Shown piece by piece: positions 23,178 through 30,212 of a DNA stretch of 33,207 bases (positions are counted from its first letter, which is position 1; each line of letters opens with the position of its first letter). Both the position numbers and the translations under genes were made by a program. The stretch covers positions 3,672,042 to 3,705,248 of the forward strand of contig NZ_MKZS01000001.1 in assembly GCF_001942495.1 (NCBI RefSeq), read 5' to 3'. Source of the stretch: Moorena bouillonii PNG (GTDB lineage: Bacteria; Cyanobacteriota; Cyanobacteriia; Cyanobacteriales; Coleofasciculaceae). Under the pieces are notes generated by a model, which was not told where the DNA came from, did not search any database, and saw nothing but the letters and a program-made list of their open reading frames with translations.

Positions 23178-25238
23178 ATGGTTTTTGAGAAAAAAGGCTT
23201 TGCTCAACTGTTCGAGGCCATGCAGAGTCGCACTCCTCCCACACTAACTGATTTTCAAGAAGGCAGTGTGGTGCGCACTCTATACGAGTCCTTTGCTTGG
23301 GAACTCGCCGTCCTCTACGAGCAGATGCAACGGGTATATCTCTCTGGTTTTGTGGATACCGCCGAAGGCATTGACCTTGACAAAGTCGTTGCCATTTTAG
23401 GCATTAAGCGGGGAGAACCGGACTATGCTACCGGAAAAGTTACCTTTACGCGAGATCTGGGCATTGATGAAGATATTTTTATTCCCAAAGGTACACTAGT
23501 AACTACGGAAGATACCCAGGAGTCTCCCAAAAAAGCCTACAAGACCATTGAAGAAGGCAAGATTTCCAAAGACCAAACCACTGCCCAGGTGAGAGTCCAG
23601 GCTCTACGACGGGGTAAAACAGAGGAAACTGAAGCTGAAACCATTGTGGTGATGCCTCAGCCGGTAGTGGGGGTGAAGTCAGTTAATAATCAAGAAACCC
23701 TGGGATTTACCGGTAAACTACAGGAGAGTGACGAACAACTGCGCCAACGAGCCAAGCAAACCTTGTTGGCGACCAGTGGCGGTAATACTACTTCCATCCG
23801 GAATGCTCTGTTGAGTTTACCTGGGGTGAGGGAAGTGCAAGTTAGAGAAAACTTCCACTTCCCTAGGGGCAAGGTAATGGTTACTCATCGTGAGTCCCTT
23901 ACTGAAGAGCTTAAGGTTCCCAAAGGGACAACTATAACACTCCAAGTCTCAGACACAAAAACTAAAGACTATCACACCACTCAAGAGGTAATCCTCTCAG
24001 CAGGTCAAAATCCAGCAGTGGAGGTGGAGGTAGAGGCTGGTATTCCTGGAGCAGCTGGGGAAGCTCAGGCTAATGCAACTTGGAAAGAGTTAGTGGTTGA
24101 TAGGGTAACTCTTACGCTTAGCAATGAGCGGCCTATTTCACGGCAAGACTTTGGCATTATTGAAATATTCGTTGATGGCATTGATTTTACAGATATTGAT
24201 AAAACTAGTCAGCTCAAACAAGAAATTGACCGAGTCAAGGCAGCTGGAATCTACGCACTAGTTAAACCGGCTACAGCAGTGAATATTGACGGGGTGTTCC
24301 AACTTGAACTCCAACCAGAACTGAAACTGTCTCCAGAGGAACGGCTACAGTTGGAAGAACAGGTACAGCAGACAATTATCTCCCATCTCAAAGACCAGAA
24401 AATGGGTCAACCCCTGCTGATCTCTCAACTCACGAGGAAGATACTAGGCTGCAACGGTGTCAATGATTTAGTTGATTTTACCCTCACGACCAGTATTCGT
24501 AATTCAGAAGGCACTGAACTGTCTACCCAGCACTATAAATCCTCCGAAACGCCAGTGAAACGGCTAGAAGTAGATATCTTAGAAAAGTTCACCCCCCACT
24601 CGGTTCGCGTTGCCTCAGAAATCAAACCCCTGCTTGTAGCCTTACAAATTAAGGCTCAAGCACTAGATGACCAGAAACAACAGGCAATTGAAACAGCGCT
24701 AAAACAATATTTTGCTGACTTCAAACCATCCCAGGAAGTGGTTAAAAGTGAGATTAAGGCAAGAATTGAAACAATCACCACCATCGAAGCAATCAAGTTA
24801 ATTCCCTCCTTCTGGCAACCAGGGATTCCCTTTGATGGCGAAACCGTTAAGGTCACGTTTGTGGAGCAGGCTCAGCTCAGTTCGGTATTTCTCTATGAGA
24901 GATTACTCACCATTACTGGAGCCTTGAAATTAATCCTACCGGTTACAGTTACCCAACAAGAGAAGCAGCACATTTACCAAAAGGTTCGGGAGCAGGTTAG
25001 TGCTTATTTTGAGCAACTTCAACCAGAAGAAAATATTCAAATTGAGCAGCTGGTTAAGCAAGCAAAAACCGTAGAATCAGTGCTAGATATTAATTGGAAA
25101 CTGGAGGATTTTCGGTTTATTAATGGGGAAGATGCTGAGGATATAATTGACCGAGACCAGAAGCAAATTCAGGTAAACAAATTTGAAAAAACTCAGTTAG
25201 GTGATGCTGATAAGTTTATCATTACCAGCGATATCTAG
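23178..25238 (+). CDS. Baseplate J-like protein (gpJ / Mu gp47)
   Basis: This 686-aa wedge protein has the gpJ pattern: an N-terminal helical region (DFQEGSVVRTLYESFAWELAVLYEQM), a central LLATSGGNTTSIRNALLSLPGVREVQVREN stretch typical of gpJ, then repeated alpha/beta modules at the C-terminus (about 460-680). It is longer than P2 gpJ (about 300 aa) and nearer to the larger forms in contractile injection systems. I prefer ATG 23178 over TTG 23175 because GGAGG (23165-23169) is correctly spaced. The C-terminal half may provide extra arms for fibre attachment, which is inference. Confidence 0.9.
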   Translation: MVFEKKGFAQLFEAMQSRTPPTLTDFQEGSVVRTLYESFAWELAVLYEQMQRVYLSGFVDTAEGIDLDKVVAILGIKRGEPDYATGKVTFTRDLGIDEDIFIPKGTLVTTEDTQESPKKAYKTIEEGKISKDQTTAQVRVQALRRGKTEETEAETIVVMPQPVVGVKSVNNQETLGFTGKLQESDEQLRQRAKQTLLATSGGNTTSIRNALLSLPGVREVQVRENFHFPRGKVMVTHRESLTEELKVPKGTTITLQVSDTKTKDYHTTQEVILSAGQNPAVEVEVEAGIPGAAGEAQANATWKELVVDRVTLTLSNERPISRQDFGIIEIFVDGIDFTDIDKTSQLKQEIDRVKAAGIYALVKPATAVNIDGVFQLELQPELKLSPEERLQLEEQVQQTIISHLKDQKMGQPLLISQLTRKILGCNGVNDLVDFTLTTSIRNSEGTELSTQHYKSSETPVKRLEVDILEKFTPHSVRVASEIKPLLVALQIKAQALDDQKQQAIETALKQYFADFKPSQEVVKSEIKARIETITTIEAIKLIPSFWQPGIPFDGETVKVTFVEQAQLSSVFLYERLLTITGALKLILPVTVTQQEKQHIYQKVREQVSAYFEQLQPEENIQIEQLVKQAKTVESVLDINWKLEDFRFINGEDAEDIIDRDQKQIQVNKFEKTQLGDADKFIITSDI

Positions 25239-25262
25239 GTTGTTGAGGTTGCGATCGCTACT

Positions 25263-25703
25263 TTGAATTTAAGGCTAACTCCGGCGGTTGCAGTTCCCGA
25301 AACTGTTGACCCAGCACAACTTAAGAGTGCCATGAAAGCTGCAGTTACAAGTATTGTGATTCCCTCTCTGGAGCAGTTACCCAAACTAGCAGTGGGAGAA
25401 AATCTGGATTATAACCAATTGAAAACTCTGCTGCTGGTAGATATCAGGACTAATGCAGGCAATCTGGCCAAGGAAATCCTTAAGATTTTCATCAGCAATG
25501 GCCAAGTTTCAAAGGAAAATCAGGAGAAGTTAATGGAAGCACTCCGAAGCTTTCTCGGAGATTCTAGCTACACGATTGATCAGCTTGAACTCAGAGCCAA
25601 GGGTAGCTCCTATCAGGACAATATTCCCATTGCGATTGTAGAACGGGCTGAGATTCAGTTACAAGTGCCGTCTACTTTGGAAATTGTGATTGAAGATAAG
25701 TAA
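25263..25703 (+). CDS. Small baseplate-locus protein of unknown function (146 aa)
   Basis: I do not recognise this protein. It lies between gpJ- and gpI-like genes on the same strand, 24 bp after the gpJ-like stop. The start is uncertain: TTG 25263 is the best non-ATG start, while the first in-frame ATG (25332) would shorten it by 23 residues. The product is mostly helical (YNQLKTLLLVDIRTNAGNLAKE) with beta strands at the end (IVERAEIQLQVPSTLEIVIE). It could be an adaptor between wedge and fibre proteins. Confidence 0.5.
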   Translation: MNLRLTPAVAVPETVDPAQLKSAMKAAVTSIVIPSLEQLPKLAVGENLDYNQLKTLLLVDIRTNAGNLAKEILKIFISNGQVSKENQEKLMEALRSFLGDSSYTIDQLELRAKGSSYQDNIPIAIVERAEIQLQVPSTLEIVIEDK

Positions 25704-25732
25704 TGTAGCAATTCTCTATCCCATGAGGTGGG

Positions 25733-25917
25733 GATCCCCCGTTGGTCCCCCTTAGCAAGGGGGACTTTTCCCAGCTAATTGGATGCTTCTTCCCCCCAGA
25801 ATTGGGGGGCTAGGGCGTGTCTTCTTGCCTCGGAGATCCCCCGTTGGTCCCCCTTAGCAAGGGGGATTTTTCCCAGCTAATTGGATTCTTGTTCCCCCCA
25901 GAATTGGGGGGCTAGGG
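25733..25917. repeat. Tandem 83-bp duplication of a CCCCC/GGGGG double-hairpin unit
   Basis: Two nearly identical 83-bp units lie at 25733-25815 and 25835-25917, 102 bp apart start to start. Each contains two hairpins, TCCCCCTTAGCAAGGGGGA and CCCCCCAGAATTGGGGGG. The first is related to the inner part of the ATGAGGTAC palindromes. The unit sits in the tail operon and would make strong RNA structure upstream of the gpI-like gene. Confidence 0.85.
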
Positions 25918-25974
25918 GGGCAAAATTTAGTATCAAAAAACTTTTCAGATATCCTCTTATAAAGGGGGAGTTTG

Positions 25975-25999
25975 AGTAGGTAATAGGTAATAGGTAATG
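25975..25999. repeat. Short heptamer array that contains a start codon
   Basis: Three GGTAATR units end with GGTAATG at 25993-25999. The last ATG (25997-25999) is the start codon of the following gene. The array is G-rich on the plus strand, unlike the C-rich arrays before other start codons in the locus. Confidence 0.85.
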
Positions 26000-27952
26000 G
26001 AAAAACGCGGCAAAACCACCAGCATCACCAATCGGTTTCCTCACTTCTATGACGGAGCCAATGTTGAGAGTTTGCTCTACCAATTTATTGATGTCTTTGG
26101 CGTCTTGCTAGAGCAAGGGGAAACCGACTTGCTCGCTGTGATGCGTTCCCATCATGTGGATACCGCTGACAATGAAGGTTCTCAAGGCTTTATTGCTAAC
26201 AAAAAGGGAGATTTAGATCAACTTTTTGCTCTCTACCTAGAAGCTTTAGGGGGCACCTCTCAACTGGTACAGGTTAGTCACCAGTTTAGTCCAGGGAGTA
26301 TTAAAAATGTCAGTAACTTGGCCAAGAAACTTCATGAAGGCAGGGATGAACTGTCTCAGTATTTGCGATCGCAACTTGATCACGATACCAAGAGCCTTCT
26401 GGAGCGCTATCAGGTTTCCCAGGCTCAATTTAACCTAGAGTCTTTCAGGGATCTGCCCGGTCTGGCCATTAAGCTGTTGGTTGCTACCGTTGCTACCGAT
26501 CAACTCAGTCATTATCTCAAAATTCACTTGCCCCCAGAAACCCTAGAACTGCTCAATCACTATGACGGTTTCCCCCCGCTTCCTGACCCCCTACAGCAGG
26601 GACTGGTGCAAACACTCAACCAACAGCTGCTTAATCCCTCCCTCTATCGGAAAAATAAGCCATACTTCCAAACCCTGACTCTTGGCAAAGCAGCTCAGCC
26701 ATTGCTGGCACAACAACCAATCGGGGAAGACCGACAACGTCTCAATCGCTTGTTGTTAGAGGCTGCCTATCCAGACTATATCAGCCCTAGCCCTATACCC
26801 ACTCTGGCGGAGGTAGAACAGGGGTTAATAAACGGACTCAATCGGTGTCTTGAAGACCCCTCACTATACCAAAAAACTTACCAAGACACCGACCAACCCC
26901 GACCAGAAACCCCTCCCCAGGGAAATGATCTGATTATCCAGAATCGGCAATTGCTAGAAGCCGCCTATCCCAATGAGATTGCCAAGAGTTATGCTCCTTA
27001 CCGAGAGCGACTCAAAGGTTTGATTCAAATCCTCCGTCAAGGAGCAGCTACCAAGCAAGGGATTATTGATTTGGTGGCAGCCAACTTGGGAATTTTAGGA
27101 GATTCTCCCGCAGCTCAAGCTGCTAAGGAAACCATTGAAATTAAAGAGTTCATGCCTCGGCTGACTCAGTTGCATCCTCATAATCAGCCAGAACATTCCT
27201 ACGTGCTGAGACTTGGGGCAGAATTTGAGGTATATAACCCCAACCCGCAGCCTGAGAAAATCGAAATTTTCCTGGCAGTTCAGCCAAGTCTGCCTGTGGT
27301 ATTATACAATTTGCGAGTTGTTAGGTGCGATACTGAAGAATCGGTTACTTACCAAGGAGAAGCGAGGGCATCCGATGTATTGTCCTTTCGAGAGAATACT
27401 GTTGAAGTCAACGGTAAACCTTATGCAACAGAAGGAACGCCCCAACTACCAACGCAAACCTCTCGCTGGCGGCTGGAAGCCCAGTTAGCTGAGGGGGTTC
27501 CCCTGGCACGATTTGACCAACAGCGCTTTGGTGAAACCACCTTTGCCTTGAGTCAACCCGCCGTCTCTCTGGAAATGAGATTCTACAAACTCACCCCAGG
27601 GGTGTTTGAGGTAAAAATTCCTTGGGATATTCCCGGCTTTACTGATAAGTTTCAGCAAGCAGGGGACCATCCTCGCCATCAAATTGCTGGAATTATTGAC
27701 AAGGTTAAAGCCGCTGGTGTTCTGGGGATGATTACCTATGAAAAGCGCTTTCAGGAAACTCACGAGATGGTAGCACGGTTGGGAGTCGAGCGTTCTCCTT
27801 TTCTGGAAGAACATCTTGCCGAAGATACCTTGACTATTAGTAGTATTCAGGTTCCCTATCCAGAGGGAGTAGTCCACGAAATGTCTGATAACCTGCTTAC
27901 TTGTGGAGTATTTGACTATACGGGCTTTGATAGCGGGAATGGTTTTGGTTGA
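25997..27952 (+). CDS. Large baseplate protein, tail protein I (gpI)-like
   Basis: The 651-aa product opens NRFPHFYDGANVESLLYQFI, then VFGVLLEQGETDLLAVMRSH and HVDTAD, the recognisable N-terminal helical domain of gpI-like baseplate proteins in large contractile tails. The middle (about 85-330) is helical with two repeat-like segments (LLLEAAYPDYISPS and LLEAAYPNEIAKS). The C-terminal third (about 390-650) is beta-rich and could bind fibres. Position after gpJ and before fibre genes fits Mu gp48/P2 gpI, although those are only about 180-200 aa, so most of this protein is extra. The start codon lies in a heptamer repeat and has no Shine-Dalgarno sequence. Confidence 0.7.
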   Translation: MEKRGKTTSITNRFPHFYDGANVESLLYQFIDVFGVLLEQGETDLLAVMRSHHVDTADNEGSQGFIANKKGDLDQLFALYLEALGGTSQLVQVSHQFSPGSIKNVSNLAKKLHEGRDELSQYLRSQLDHDTKSLLERYQVSQAQFNLESFRDLPGLAIKLLVATVATDQLSHYLKIHLPPETLELLNHYDGFPPLPDPLQQGLVQTLNQQLLNPSLYRKNKPYFQTLTLGKAAQPLLAQQPIGEDRQRLNRLLLEAAYPDYISPSPIPTLAEVEQGLINGLNRCLEDPSLYQKTYQDTDQPRPETPPQGNDLIIQNRQLLEAAYPNEIAKSYAPYRERLKGLIQILRQGAATKQGIIDLVAANLGILGDSPAAQAAKETIEIKEFMPRLTQLHPHNQPEHSYVLRLGAEFEVYNPNPQPEKIEIFLAVQPSLPVVLYNLRVVRCDTEESVTYQGEARASDVLSFRENTVEVNGKPYATEGTPQLPTQTSRWRLEAQLAEGVPLARFDQQRFGETTFALSQPAVSLEMRFYKLTPGVFEVKIPWDIPGFTDKFQQAGDHPRHQIAGIIDKVKAAGVLGMITYEKRFQETHEMVARLGVERSPFLEEHLAEDTLTISSIQVPYPEGVVHEMSDNLLTCGVFDYTGFDSGNGFG

Positions 27953-27956
27953 AGAA

Positions 27957-27988
27957 AGGGAGTAGGGAGTAGGGAGTAGGGAGTAGGG
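27957..27988. repeat. Heptamer array (GGGAGTA), insertion target of an IS
   Basis: Four GGGAGTA units follow the gpI-like stop and run directly into the left inverted repeat of the IS element. The last nine bases (GGAGTAGGG) are repeated just beyond the right end of the IS. Confidence 0.9.
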
Positions 27989-29278
27989 CAGGGCTATTTC
28001 ATTCTAGATGGTAAGATAAGATGCTAAGGCACAAGAGGGAGCATGTCCCTTATGCAGAACATTTGTACTAAATCTTATGCCCCCTCATGGGTTTAAGCTT
28101 GCTGTGATGGTACATAGTTCATTTGTTGTGCAACGCAAGACCTGCTCCCGGCACAAGGGCACAAGAGAATCAACATCGATGGGTCAAATTGCTATTTTAG
28201 AAGCCAATTCTTATTTACCAGATGCTCGTAGAGGCCAGGGAAGAAGACACTCAGTGGCTATATGTCTGGCTATCTTTACCCAGCGCAGTCGCTGCAGGGC
28301 AATATTGGATTAAAGCGCGATCGCTGATTGGATTGAAACAATCGTGAGGAGTTGAGCCAATTGTTTCAAGTCAACAGACTGCCATCATACAGCACAATCC
28401 GCCGAGTGTTACTGAACATGGTAACTTCCGATTATTCAGCAAGGCTAGCTTGCTTTTTCGAGATCACTCCGGAAGCGGGAGAGACTAATGGGGTAGATGG
28501 GAAAGTTTTGAGAGGGTCATTTATGGTCGAACAAGACAATCCACATTGCGATCGCCATCCCGCAATTATGGAGCGTGAGTGCCTACTTGGTAGAGAGAGG
28601 ATTAATTCTCAAGCGAGATCAGGTAGACAAAAAAACGAATGAGATTAAGGCAGTGCCAGAGTTTATTAAAGCACGCTTCGCTCAAAGGCGTGGTTTTTGC
28701 CTTTGATGCTATAAACACCCAAAAAAAACTTGTCAGCTGATCATCGATAGTGGGAATCACTCTAATGCAGCCCTCGTAATGTGAACCAACCAAAACGAGT
28801 TGCAGCCGCCCAGCAGCAGTTCGTTCCTCAGCAATCTTTTGAACAGATAAATATTGGACACGGTCGAATAGAAAAACGAAGTGTTAGTATAAGCCCACGT
28901 TACCCAAGGTTTGCCTTCAAGGCAAAGATTAGCTACCGTGATTCAAGTTCAGTCCCGACGGATTACTACAAACACGCTTTCTGACCCAGATCCGATACTA
29001 TATCTCTGACTTGAAAGAAACGGCTGAACAAAAGCCCAAGCGGATTCGAGGCTATTGGGGCGATTAGAACAAAGTTCATTATGTCTGTTGATGTCACTCA
29101 GCGGTGTTGATAAATCTCGTATCAGGACAACTCCTCTGGTACAAAGAAGGGCGATCGCTCGTAATTTAGCTCTGAATCTTTATCGAGATGCAGGGTTTGA
29201 CAACATGGCTCAGGCACAAAGAAAATGCCAATTTGGGCTTAAGCATATTTTGGCACTTTTTAGAATGAAATAGCCCTG
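27989..29278. mobile_element. Degenerate ISAs1-family insertion sequence (1290 bp)
   Basis: The ends are perfect 18-bp inverted repeats, CAGGGCTATTTCATTCTA at 27989-28006 and its complement at 29261-29278. Both are flanked by GGAGTAGGG (27980-27988 and 29279-29287). The CAGGG terminus, repeat length, 9-bp duplication and total size fit the ISAs1 family, and the internal transposase fragments agree. Because the target is itself a heptamer array, the apparent target duplication could partly be pre-existing repeat. It separates the gpI-like gene from the fibre genes and lies on the same strand. Confidence 0.85.
28077..29273 (+). pseudogene. ISAs1-like DDE transposase, multiply frameshifted
   Basis: Pieces of an ISAs1/H-repeat type transposase follow each other in changing frames: LPDARRGQGRRHSVAICLAI (about 28215-28280), NRLPSYSTIRRVLLNMV (about 28372), NGVDGKVLRGSF with the first catalytic Asp (about 28487-28525), an AFDAINTQKK region (about 28700), QQSFEQINIGHGRIEKRSVS (about 28830), YYISDLKET..RIRGYWG (about 29000-29060), and DKSRIRT..ARNLALNLYRDAGF to the TAG at 29271-29273. 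At least five frame changes or stops interrupt it, so it cannot make active transposase. Confidence 0.85.
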
Positions 29279-29692
29279 GGAGTAGGGAATGTAGAATGAA
29301 GAATTAAGAATGTAGAATGAAGAATTAAGAATGTAGAATGAAGAATTAAGAATGGTTAATCTAGATTCTAACTTCTAACTTCTAACTTCTAACTTCTAAC
29401 TTCTAACTTCTAACTTCCCGATTCCCTCTAAATTCCCGATTTACGATTCCCGATTTCCTCTAAATTCCCGATTCCCGATTCCCGATTCCCGATTCCCGAT
29501 TCCCGATTCCCTCTAAATTCCCAATTCTTCATTCTCAATTCTTCATTCTTAATTCTTCATTCTTCATTCTTCATTCTTAATTCTTCATTCTTCATTCTCA
29601 ATTCTTCATTCTTAATTCTTCATTCTTCATTCTTCATTCTTAATTCTTCATTCTTCATTCTTAATTCTTAATTCTTCATTCTTCATTCTTAT
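29279..29692. repeat. 400-bp mosaic of heptamer arrays before the fibre gene
   Basis: This stretch consists almost wholly of 7-bp units that change in blocks: GTAGAATGAAGAATTAAGA-type (29288-29355), TTCTAAC (about 29366-29412), CCCGATT (about 29413-29510), then TTCATTC, TTAATTC and TCAATTC mixtures up to the base before the next ATG. No gene, promoter or Shine-Dalgarno sequence is visible. It is not a CRISPR array because repeat and spacer lengths are absent. Confidence 0.9.
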
Positions 29693-30184
29693 ATGAAAAT
29701 TGCCGAAAGCCTCGACATGAAAGGTAGGTTGACTATCCAAACCTATAATCCTCAAGATCAGCTGGTGCAGGAAGTTAAAGCTGACAACTCGATTGTTTAC
29801 ACAGGGCGGGAATTAGTTGCTAAGTTATTTACTAATCAAACCATTGACCCGATCCGCTACATCGCCTTAGGGACTGGCAACACCGCTGTTAACCCAGCTA
29901 CGGATACTCAATTGGGAAAAGAGGTGTTTCGTAAAGAACTTAAACCGTTTGACCTCGGCAAAGATTTAAAAAAAACTGAGGAAGATGACAAAAAGTGTAA
30001 AATTACGTTGTCTGTAGACCTAGATTTTGGGGAACCTGATAAACAGCCAGTTGAGTTAACTGAAGCGGGGTTGTTCAATAGCAAAAAAAAAGACCAGGGA
30101 ATCATGTATAATCGAGTGACTTTCCCGAAAATTACCAAGAGCGAAAATTTTAAATTAACTCTGGTGTGGGAAATTTTGTTTTAG
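29693..30184 (+). CDS. Fibre-base / tail-collar-like protein (163 aa)
   Basis: The protein begins MKIAESLDMKGRLTIQTYN and contains IRYIALGTGNTAVNPATDTQ followed by LGKEVFRKELKP, then a beta-rich end (TEAGLFNSKKKDQGIMYNRVTF, LTLVWEILF). This pattern (GTG.....P.DT.L..E..R) is common in fibre or collar proteins encoded next to contractile-tail fibres. It probably links the baseplate to the fibre encoded 29 bp downstream. The start directly follows the heptamer mosaic with no ribosome binding site, although the MKIAESL opening looks right for the family. Confidence 0.7.
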   Translation: MKIAESLDMKGRLTIQTYNPQDQLVQEVKADNSIVYTGRELVAKLFTNQTIDPIRYIALGTGNTAVNPATDTQLGKEVFRKELKPFDLGKDLKKTEEDDKKCKITLSVDLDFGEPDKQPVELTEAGLFNSKKKDQGIMYNRVTFPKITKSENFKLTLVWEILF

Positions 30185-30212
30185 TGAAAACTATACAGTT
30201 TAGGGAGCAGCA

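Noticed and set aside
29279-29692. Long repetitive block resembling a CRISPR array
   Set aside because: The period is 7 bp throughout with no 23-47-bp repeats and no unique spacers, and no cas genes are present. It is a heptamer mosaic.
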